This document shows, one piece after another, positions 57,809 through 64,000 of a DNA stretch of 64,000 nucleotides (position 1 is the stretch's first letter; each line of letters begins with the position of its first letter). The notes under the pieces were generated by a model, which made no database searches, was not told the DNA's origin, and saw nothing but the letters and a program-made list of their open reading frames with translations. The stretch is from Pseudomonas serbica (GTDB taxonomy: Bacteria > Pseudomonadota > Gammaproteobacteria > Pseudomonadales > Pseudomonadaceae), in NCBI RefSeq assembly GCF_028823535.1, contig NZ_JAQIYM010000009.1, positions 248,001 through 312,000 of the forward strand. Reading direction: 5' to 3'. The translations under genes and the position numbers were made by a program.

Positions 57809-58795
57809 ATGACTGTACCTATCGCAATCATCGGCACCGGCATTGCCGGACTCTCAGCCGCACAAGCCCTGACCGAGTTGGGGCATGTCGTGCATCTTTT
57901 CGATAAAAGCCGCGGCAGCGGCGGACGCATGTCGAGCAAGCGCAGCGATGCGGGTGCCCTGGACATGGGCGCGCAATATTTCACTGCCCGCGACCGGCGC
58001 TTTGTCACCGAAGTCCAGCGTTGGCAAACCAATGGCTGGGTCGCGGAGTGGACGCCACAGCTGTATACCTACCATGGCGGCCGGCTCGATCTGTCGCCGG
58101 ACGAACAGACGCGCTGGGTCGGCACCCCGCGAATGAGCGCGATCACCCGTGCCCTGCTTGGCGACCTGGAAGTGCACTTCGCCTGCCGGATCACCGAGGT
58201 GTATCGCGGCGAAGAACACTGGCATCTGCAGGATGCCGAAGGCTTCACCCACGGTCCGTTCAGTCATGTGGTCATCGCCACCCCGGCCCCCCAGGCGACC
58301 GCGCTGCTGGCCTCCGCGCCGAAGCTCGCTGGCGCTGCCGCCGGCGTCAAGATGGACCCCACCTGGGCCGTTGCGCTGGCCTTCGATACCCCCCTGGAAA
58401 CGCCCATCGAGGGCTGCTTCGTGCAGGACAGTCCGCTGGACTGGCTGGCTCGCAACCGCAGCAAACCGGGGCGCGACAATACTCTCGACACGTGGGTATT
58501 GCACGCCACCAGCGCCTGGAGCCGCCAGCATATCGACCTGCCGAAAGAAGCGGTGATCGAACAGTTGCACGGCGCGTTTGCCGAGCTGTTGCACGATGCC
58601 ATGCCTGCGCCCAGCTTCAGCCTGGCCCACCGCTGGCTCTACGCGCGCCCCGCCAGCAGCCATGAATGGGGGACTTTGGCCGATGCAGACCTGGGCCTGT
58701 ATGCGTGTGGCGACTGGTGCCTGTCCGGACGCGTCGAAGGTGCCTGGCTCAGCGGCCAGGAAGCCGCCCGCCGTCTGCATGCACACTTGCAGTAA
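57809..58795 (+). CDS. FAD-dependent amine oxidoreductase (renalase/COG3380-like)
   Basis: A 328-residue flavoprotein. N-terminal dinucleotide loop IAIIGTGIAGLSAAQAL and the acid/Arg-rich HLFDKSRGSGGRMSSKR follow the amine-oxidase pattern; a C-terminal ACGDWCLSGRVEGAWLSG closes the FAD site. Substrate unknown. Start follows ACGAGG. Its promoter region has TGTACA-type repeats, so it probably belongs to the same light regulon as the photolyase genes downstream. Confidence 0.85.
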   Translation: MTVPIAIIGTGIAGLSAAQALTELGHVVHLFDKSRGSGGRMSSKRSDAGALDMGAQYFTARDRRFVTEVQRWQTNGWVAEWTPQLYTYHGGRLDLSPDEQTRWVGTPRMSAITRALLGDLEVHFACRITEVYRGEEHWHLQDAEGFTHGPFSHVVIATPAPQATALLASAPKLAGAAAGVKMDPTWAVALAFDTPLETPIEGCFVQDSPLDWLARNRSKPGRDNTLDTWVLHATSAWSRQHIDLPKEAVIEQLHGAFAELLHDAMPAPSFSLAHRWLYARPASSHEWGTLADADLGLYACGDWCLSGRVEGAWLSGQEAARRLHAHLQ

Positions 58796-58907
58796 ACGCA
58801 ATATCGCGACACTGGCTTGCCAGCGATGAACGATACGGGGTGGAAACACCACGGTGTCTGGATCGCTGGCAACATCGCCCAGGCGAATCGTCCTCCACTA
58901 AAAAACT

Positions 58908-58981
58908 TATACAAGAAATTTGACTTGTACACCTTTGAATCTATGATGAAGCTATGTTGTACAGACTTACGGGGCTGTACA
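58908..58981 (+). promoter_or_regulatory. Two LitR/PplR1-type direct-repeat operators with promoter
   Basis: Site 1: TATACA (58908-58913)-N12-TGTACA (58926-58931). Site 2: TGTACA (58958-58963)-N12-TGTACA (58976-58981). Both match exactly T(G/A)TACA-N12-TGTA(C/T)A. A promoter TTGACT (58920-58925), 16 bases, TATGAT (58942-58947) overlaps site 1 and faces the DUF523-DUF1722, MerR and photolyase genes. Confidence 0.75.
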
Positions 58982-59003
58982 GGTTTTGATTCCGAGGTGC
59001 TCG

Positions 59004-59963
59004 ATGCCCATATCCCCTGCCAAGCCAAAAATCGCCATCAGCGCCTGTCTATTGGGATTTGATGTGCGCTTCAACGGCGGCCACAAAGCTTCGCAGCTGT
59101 GCCGCCAAGTCCTCAGCGATTACTTCGAGTTTGTCCCGGTCTGCCCGGAAGTCGCCATCGGCCTCGGCGTTCCGCGCCAACCTATCCGGCTGGTGGGGGA
59201 CGCGGACACTCCCCAGGCCCTCGGCACGGTCGACCGCGACCTCAATGTCACCCAGCCGCTGGCGGACTATGGCCGCCACATGGCGGCGGAGCTTGGCGAT
59301 ATCTGCGGTTACATTTTCATGCAGCAATCCCCTTCCTGCGGCCTGGAGCGGGTCAAGGTCTACCACGCCAACGGCGCACCGGTGATGGGCGGTGGCCGGG
59401 GCATCTACGCCGGTGCGTTCTGTGCCCAGCAAACGGACTTGCCGGTAGAAGAAGACGGCCGGCTCAACGACCCGGTGCTGCGGGAAAACTTTCTTGTCCG
59501 TGTATTTGCCTACAGCGCCTGGCAACAGTTGCTGCAGGAAGGCCTGAGCCGTCGCGGCCTGACAGCGTTCCACTCGCGCTACAAGTACCTGCTGATGGCT
59601 CACAACCCGATGCAATATAAAATCCTCGGCAACTTGCTTGGCAACATGGGCCAGACAGACCCGCAAGAACTCGGACCGCGCTACTTCACCCAGTTGATGG
59701 CCGCCCTGAAGAAATGTGCAACCCGCCGCACCCACAGCAATGTATTGCAGCACCTGAGCGGTTACCTGAAAAAGACCATCAGCGCCGAGGACAAGCAGGA
59801 AATGCAACGCCTCATCGGCCAATACCGCCAAGGCATTGTGCCGCTGGTGGTGCCGCTGACGTTGCTCAAGCACCACTTTCGGCAACATCCGGACCCCTAC
59901 ATCGATCAGCAGGTGTACCTGCAACCCCATCCGGAAAATCTCAGCCTGCGAAACGCAATCTGA
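59004..59963 (+). CDS. DUF523-DUF1722 fusion protein (YbgA-like)
   Basis: A 319-residue two-domain protein. N-terminal DUF523 (about 10-150) has the cysteine signature region ISACLLG and QQSPSCGLERVK; C-terminal DUF1722 (about 190-305) has the HSRYKYLLMAHNPMQYK block. E. coli YbgA (DUF1722) also neighbours photolyase phrB, so the association is conserved, but function is unknown. Start follows GAGG. Stop overlaps the MerR gene by one base. Confidence 0.85.
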   Translation: MPISPAKPKIAISACLLGFDVRFNGGHKASQLCRQVLSDYFEFVPVCPEVAIGLGVPRQPIRLVGDADTPQALGTVDRDLNVTQPLADYGRHMAAELGDICGYIFMQQSPSCGLERVKVYHANGAPVMGGGRGIYAGAFCAQQTDLPVEEDGRLNDPVLRENFLVRVFAYSAWQQLLQEGLSRRGLTAFHSRYKYLLMAHNPMQYKILGNLLGNMGQTDPQELGPRYFTQLMAALKKCATRRTHSNVLQHLSGYLKKTISAEDKQEMQRLIGQYRQGIVPLVVPLTLLKHHFRQHPDPYIDQQVYLQPHPENLSLRNAI

Positions 59964-60904
59964 TGAAAGCCCTAGCCGACAGCAGCGCCAGCGAAGACCT
60001 CGGTGCCGACTTCAAGAAGGCGCTGGACGAAGGCTGGCTGCCGATCCGCGAAGTCGCCCGGCAAACCGGGGTGAATGCCGTGACGCTGAGGGCCTGGGAA
60101 CGCCGTTATGGCCTGATCGTGCCGCAACGCACCCCCAAGGGTCACCGGCTGTTCTCGGCTGAACACGTACAACGTATCTTATCGATCCTCACCTGGATCA
60201 ACCGCGGCGTGGCCGTCAGCCAGGTCAAGCAACTGCTCGACACCCCGCAAGCCTTCAGCGAGCTCGTTGAAAACGACTGGCAGGTGTTGCGCCACAAGTC
60301 ACTGCAAGCCGTCACGCAGTTGTCCGAACGCGCCCTCGACGACACCGTCAACCAGGCCATGGCGCTCTACCCGCCGCGCACCTTGTGCGAGCAGCTACTC
60401 CTGCCCCTGCTGGCGGAGCTTGAACAACGCTGGCAAGGCCAGTTCGGCACGCAGATGGAACGGGTATTTTTTTATTCCTGGCTACGCAGCAAGTTTGGCG
60501 CGCGCATCTACCATGACAATCGTCAGTTGCACAGCGCGCCACTGCTATTGATCAACCACTCGGACCTGCCCCTTGAACCTCACCTGTGGCTCACCGCGTG
60601 GTTGATCAGCAGCGTCGATTGCCCGGTGCAAGTGTTTGACTGGCCACTCCCGGCCAGCGAACTGGCATTGGCGGTCGAACTACTGAAACCACGGGGCGTC
60701 TTGCTGTATTCCAGCAAAGCCCTAAACCTTTCACAGCTGACGAAACTTTTGAACGGCGTCAGTTGCCCAAAAATGATCGTCGGGCCAACGGTGTGCATTC
60801 ACCACACCGAGTTGTCCGCAATAACGTCAGAGATCGCTGATCTGTACCTGGCCGATAACCCGTTGGCGGCGCATCAGGTACTGGTTCAACGCGGGCTCAT
60901 TTAA
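59963..60904 (+). CDS. MerR-family transcriptional regulator, LitR/PplR1-like
   Basis: A 313-residue regulator. N-terminal MerR winged helix-turn-helix (about 26-95; PIREVARQTGVNAVTLRAWERRYGLIVPQRTPKGHRLFS). C-terminal half has the size of a cobalamin-binding domain, but the expected motifs of AdoCbl-dependent CarH/LitR (W-x9-EH and DxHxxG) are not seen; at the helix position there is MERVFFYSW. This suits the P. putida class II regulators, which by published work act in light response without B12 through LOV proteins. It overlaps the DUF523-DUF1722 stop and is followed by phrB. Confidence 0.85.
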   Translation: MKALADSSASEDLGADFKKALDEGWLPIREVARQTGVNAVTLRAWERRYGLIVPQRTPKGHRLFSAEHVQRILSILTWINRGVAVSQVKQLLDTPQAFSELVENDWQVLRHKSLQAVTQLSERALDDTVNQAMALYPPRTLCEQLLLPLLAELEQRWQGQFGTQMERVFFYSWLRSKFGARIYHDNRQLHSAPLLLINHSDLPLEPHLWLTAWLISSVDCPVQVFDWPLPASELALAVELLKPRGVLLYSSKALNLSQLTKLLNGVSCPKMIVGPTVCIHHTELSAITSEIADLYLADNPLAAHQVLVQRGLI

Positions 60905-60935
60905 TGGCACTTCAATGAATGATGCGAACGTCCAC

Positions 60936-62381
60936 ATGCAATTGATCTGGCTGCGCAGCGACCTGCGCCTGCTCGACAATACCGCCCTTTCGGCCGCGGC
61001 AGCGCGGGGCCCGACCGTGGCGGTGTTTCTACTAAGCCCGCAGCAATGGCGCGAACATGACGACGCCCCCTGCAAAGTGGACTTCTGGCTGCGCAACCTG
61101 GAGGTTTTAAGTCGGGCGCTGAGCCAATTGAACATTCCCCTGCTGATCCGCAACGCCCCCCACTGGGATGACGCACCGGCCGTGCTGCTCGAGCTGTGCC
61201 GGCAATTGCAGGTCGACACGGTGCATCTCAACGAGGAATACGGCATCCATGAAACCCGCCGCGATGCAGCGGTGGCCCGGACCCTCAAGGCCGAAGGCAT
61301 CGAAGTACGTCGCTATCTCGATCAATTGCTGTTCAAGCCCGGCAGTGTGCTGACCAAGACCGGTACGTACTTTCAGGTCTTCAGCCAGTTCCGCAAGGTC
61401 TGTTATGAACGACTGCATCATTCGCTGCCCGGTCTGGTACGCACACCGGCGCCGCAAGCGCCGTTGAACATCGCCAGCGACGCCATCGCGACGCAGGTCG
61501 AAGGCTTCGAGGTGCCTCCTCAAAGCCTGCGCGACCTGTGGCCGGCTGGTGAAGAGGAAGCCCGGCGCCGTCTCGACAGCTTCACCGACGTGCAGATCGA
61601 CTACTACCAGAGCGAGCGCGACTTCCCGGCAAAACCCGGCACCAGCCAACTCTCGGCCTATCTGGCCGCCGGGGTGATTTCTCCTCGCCAGTGCCTGCAC
61701 GCCGCCCTGCAATGTAACCAGGGTGAGTTCGAAAGCGGCAAGATTGGCGCCGTGACCTGGATCAATGAATTGCTGTGGCGAGAGTTCTATAAACACATTC
61801 TGGTGGGCTACCCGCGGGTTTCCCGTCACCGTGCCTTTCGTCCGGAAACCGAAGCCCTGGCGTGGCGCAACGCACCCGAAGAACTCGCCGCCTGGCAGCA
61901 AGGCCGTACCGGCTTGCCGATCATCGACGCGGCCATGCGCCAATTGCTCGAAACCGGCTGGATGCACAACCGGCTGCGCATGGTAGTGGCGATGTTCCTG
62001 ACCAAGAACCTGTTGATCGACTGGCGCGAGGGCGAACGTTTTTTCATGCGCCACTTGATCGATGGCGACCTGGCCGCGAACAACGGCGGCTGGCAGTGGA
62101 GTTCGTCCACCGGCACCGACTCGGCGCCTTACTTCAGGATTTTCAACCCGCTGAGCCAGTCGGTAAAATTCGACGCCGATGGCCTGTTCATCAAGCACTG
62201 GCTGCCACAACTGTCTGGACTTGATAAAAAGGCTGTGCACGACCCGGCACATCTTGGCGGTCTGTTCGGCGTGGCAGATTATCCGGCACCGATTGTCGAC
62301 CTGAACACGTCCCGCGCCCGCGCCTTGGCCGCATTCAAGAATCTGCCGCCGCGGCAAACTGCCGGGAGCCACCATGAATAG
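60936..62381 (+). CDS. phrB: Cyclobutane pyrimidine dimer DNA photolyase
   Basis: PhrB uses FADH- and a light-harvesting cofactor to repair UV-induced CPD dimers. The 481-residue product has the N-terminal antenna domain and the C-terminal FAD domain with WINELLWREFYKHIL, RTGLPIIDAAMRQLLETGWMHNRLRM and NNGGWQWSSSTGTD. Position after the MerR regulator matches other pseudomonads. Start MQLIWLRSDLR is chosen by family starts; an ATG seven codons earlier (60915) is possible since neither has a strong ribosome binding site. Confidence 0.95.
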   Translation: MQLIWLRSDLRLLDNTALSAAAARGPTVAVFLLSPQQWREHDDAPCKVDFWLRNLEVLSRALSQLNIPLLIRNAPHWDDAPAVLLELCRQLQVDTVHLNEEYGIHETRRDAAVARTLKAEGIEVRRYLDQLLFKPGSVLTKTGTYFQVFSQFRKVCYERLHHSLPGLVRTPAPQAPLNIASDAIATQVEGFEVPPQSLRDLWPAGEEEARRRLDSFTDVQIDYYQSERDFPAKPGTSQLSAYLAAGVISPRQCLHAALQCNQGEFESGKIGAVTWINELLWREFYKHILVGYPRVSRHRAFRPETEALAWRNAPEELAAWQQGRTGLPIIDAAMRQLLETGWMHNRLRMVVAMFLTKNLLIDWREGERFFMRHLIDGDLAANNGGWQWSSSTGTDSAPYFRIFNPLSQSVKFDADGLFIKHWLPQLSGLDKKAVHDPAHLGGLFGVADYPAPIVDLNTSRARALAAFKNLPPRQTAGSHHE

Positions 62382-62453
62382 CAAAATGCTGCGTCTACAT
62401 GAATATCTAACGGCATTGGGCCAGGCATGTGCCTGGCAGCGAAGGAGAACGCA

Positions 62454-63236
62454 ATGGGCCTGATACCTCCACGACGGTATTGGTTAACCGGTGCAAGCAG
62501 CGGCATTGGCGCCGCACTGGCCGAAGAAATACTCAAGACTGGCGCCCAGCTGGCCGTCAGCTCCCGTTCGCTGGCGCCACTGAGAGTCCTGTCCCTGCGC
62601 TATCCCGGGCAGGTACTGGTGTTGGCAGGGGACTTGACCAACAGCCAGACAGTACGTGAAATCGGCGAACAGATTGCCCGGGAATGGGGTTCCCTGGACA
62701 CTGTGATCCTCAATGCCGGCACCTGCGAATTTGTGGATGCCAAGCAGTTCGATGCCTCGATCATCGAGCATGTGGTGCGCACCAATCTGCTCGCCAGCAG
62801 CTACTGCATCGAAGCCGCATTGCCACTGCTGCGCTCTGGCACGGCGCCACACCTGGTGGGCCTGGCCAGTTCGGCAACCTACCTGCCACTGCCCCGCGCC
62901 GAAGCCTATGGTGCCTCGAAAGCCGGGATGCGCTACCTGTTCGAATCCCTGCGCAATGACGTGGCACCGGAAGGGATCGCCGTCACGGTGGTCAGCCCTG
63001 GGTTCGTCGAGACGCCAGTGACCGCGAAAAACGATGCCCCAATACCACGCGCCTCGCCGGCAGGAAAAGCCGCGCAGCACATTTTCCACCAATTGAGTAA
63101 CCAGCCAGTGGATATCGCTTTGCCGGGGATGTTGATGGCAACCCTGTGGCCACTGTCGAAACTGCCTGACCGGACCCGGCTGGCGATTGGCAAGCGCATG
63201 GTTCGCAGCAGCCCGCCGATCCTGGATCAGTTGTGA
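62454..63236 (+). CDS. Short-chain dehydrogenase/reductase
   Basis: A 260-residue SDR-type enzyme. N-terminal TGASSGIG (NAD(P)-binding), NAG in LNAGTCEF, catalytic Ser in GLASSATYLPLPRAEAYGASKAG with Tyr-x3-Lys (YGASK). Substrate unknown. Strong AAGGAG 7 bases before ATG. It follows phrB after 72 bases and is part of the same probable light-responsive group; a comparable SDR lies next to phrB in other pseudomonads, as I recall. Confidence 0.9.
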   Translation: MGLIPPRRYWLTGASSGIGAALAEEILKTGAQLAVSSRSLAPLRVLSLRYPGQVLVLAGDLTNSQTVREIGEQIAREWGSLDTVILNAGTCEFVDAKQFDASIIEHVVRTNLLASSYCIEAALPLLRSGTAPHLVGLASSATYLPLPRAEAYGASKAGMRYLFESLRNDVAPEGIAVTVVSPGFVETPVTAKNDAPIPRASPAGKAAQHIFHQLSNQPVDIALPGMLMATLWPLSKLPDRTRLAIGKRMVRSSPPILDQL

Positions 63237-63312
63237 TGAACAGACGTGCCAGCGACTGAGCGTCCGTCCGAGCTTTCACACTGTAACGGCTGACTGCCTT
63301 ACACTGCGCGCC

Positions 63313-63618
63313 ATGAAAACCATCCCTCACACGCAAATCGCCACACCGGCGGTGACCTGCTCGACCTGTGCAGCCTGCTGCTGTCAGCTCGAAGTCATGC
63401 TGATCACCGATACCGGCGTGCCCGAGCGATTCATCGATACTGACGACTGGGGTGGGGAGGTCATGCTGCGCCTGGATGACGGCTGGTGCGCCGCGCTGGA
63501 TCGCAACACGATGATGTGCACCATCTACGAGAAACGCCCGCTGATCTGCCGGGAGTTCGAGATGGGTGCGCCAGAGTGCATTGAAGAACGCCAGGGAATT
63601 TCGACGGCGTATCGCTGA
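63313..63618 (+). CDS. YkgJ-family cysteine-cluster protein
   Basis: A 101-residue protein with a Cys-rich N-terminal block CSTCAACCCQLE, then CAALDRNTMMCTIYEKRPLICREFEMG, the YkgJ/CxxCxxCC pattern likely binding zinc or iron. Function unknown. The ATG at 63313 is used. It is followed by a degenerate REP. Confidence 0.85.
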   Translation: MKTIPHTQIATPAVTCSTCAACCCQLEVMLITDTGVPERFIDTDDWGGEVMLRLDDGWCAALDRNTMMCTIYEKRPLICREFEMGAPECIEERQGISTAYR

Positions 63619-63621
63619 AAC

Positions 63622-63658
63622 TCAATGCGAGAGCCAGCAGGCTGACTCCCACAGGGTA
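63622..63658. repeat. Degenerate REP sequence
   Basis: GCGAGAGCCAGCAGGCTGACTCCCACAG resembles one half of the REP family (inverted arm CAGCAGGCTG with CTCCCACA), decayed. Confidence 0.55.
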
Positions 63659-63678
63659 TGTTGCTAAAGCAGTAATCC

Positions 63679-64000
63679 TTACAACAGCATCGTGTAATGC
63701 AACGCGTAACTTTCTACACCGTCGTTGGGAGTGGTGATCCCGGCATTGGAATAGTGCGTCGCGCGAATTCCCACTTCATGCCCGCCGTTAAAGCGCAGGC
63801 CGGCACCAAAGCGGTCCTCGAACTGGAACGCGCTGCCCAGGTCGTTGTTTTCAACTTCGGTACTGGCGAACACCGCCACGCCAAACCCGAGTTCGACGTA
63901 GGGTTTGATGTTCTGGCCGGAAAACTCATAAACAAACACGGGCGAGAATGAAAGGCTGTGGTTGCTGGATTTCTCGTCACCCTCCCAGTAGGTGTAGGCG
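63679..64000 (-). CDS. pagL: Lipid A 3-O-deacylase PagL, C-terminal part (truncated by window)
   Basis: Outer-membrane beta-barrel lipase that removes the 3-O-acyl chain of lipid A. About 106 C-terminal residues are visible and the 5' part is beyond the right edge. The catalytic region reads EVGIRATHYSNAGI, with the His and Ser (HxS) of PagL, and the preceding FEDRFGAGLRF is a family block. In P. aeruginosa pagL (PA4661) also follows phr (PA4660), supporting the call. The 3' end is at 63679 (TAA). Confidence 0.88.
   Translation of the reverse strand, partial: AYTYWEGDEKSSNHSLSFSPVFVYEFSGQNIKPYVELGFGVAVFASTEVENNDLGSAFQFEDRFGAGLRFNGGHEVGIRATHYSNAGITTPNDGVESYALHYTMLL

Noticed and set aside
1..64000. 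Prophage, insertion sequence, CRISPR array, tRNA or rRNA genes
   Set aside because: No transposase, integrase, terminase, repeat array with regular spacers, or tRNA-like cloverleaf sequence was recognised on either strand.

Overview
The window looks like chromosomal core sequence from a Pseudomonas, most likely of the P. fluorescens group. Three things point there: GC-rich coding sequence with Pseudomonas-type proteins throughout; a gene order matching what I remember of P. aeruginosa PA4412-PA4441 and PA4640-PA4661 and of P. putida PP_0739-PP_0767; and REP/REPIN repeats (core GTGGGAGCGAGCCTGCTCGCGA-like) typical of the fluorescens group. No tRNA, rRNA, CRISPR, prophage or insertion sequence was seen.

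Layout. 1-10330 (minus strand): the dcw cell wall and division cluster mraZ-rsmH-ftsL-ftsI-murE-murF-mraY-murD-ftsW-murG, tightly overlapping and driven by a sigma70-like promoter followed by three 10-bp MraZ-box-like repeats; murG runs off the left edge. 10566-10926: RNase P RNA (rnpB) with its own promoter. 11000-15527: rsmI, divergent from lpoA-yraN-diaA/gmhA-dolP. 15611-20500 (minus): sspB, sspA, petABC (cytochrome bc1) and rplM-rpsI. 20747-28982: tas-like aldo/keto reductase, acyl-CoA dehydrogenase, GlxA-like AraC regulator, zapE, trpS with an unusual C-terminal extension, an alpha/beta hydrolase, zapG, and an OmpA-like lipoprotein.

29086-40372: an MBL hydrolase, then an orphan PAAR-domain protein with a coupled membrane-anchored partner (candidate type VI effector/immunity pair), then a MalT-like LuxR regulator with DUF1329, DUF1302 and acyl-CoA ligase genes (lipid, alcohol or ester catabolism module). 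40525-48708: LysE exporter, hydroxyacid dehydrogenase, rsmC, a yybP-ykoY-type manganese riboswitch ahead of a UPF0016 exporter, M48 protease, an SRAP/YedK-like protein with altered active-site residues, small zinc-ribbon and DUF2007 proteins, an acyltransferase and a YajG lipoprotein.

48908-57610: a long poorly explained region ahead of mqo, then PA4642-like protein, WbuC cupin, hpt, upp-uraA (nucleobase salvage), hemH and yfcH. 57809-63236: a probable light-responsive cluster (FAD oxidoreductase, DUF523-DUF1722 protein, LitR/PplR1-like MerR regulator, DNA photolyase, SDR). Its intergenic regions carry TGTACA-type repeats with the 12-nt spacing reported for PplR1. The window closes with a YkgJ cysteine-cluster protein and a truncated pagL lipid A deacylase gene.

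The most interesting signals are the PAAR effector/immunity pair, the light operators beside a MerR regulator that appears to lack the B12 motif, the Mn riboswitch with mutually exclusive helices, and the variant SRAP active site.
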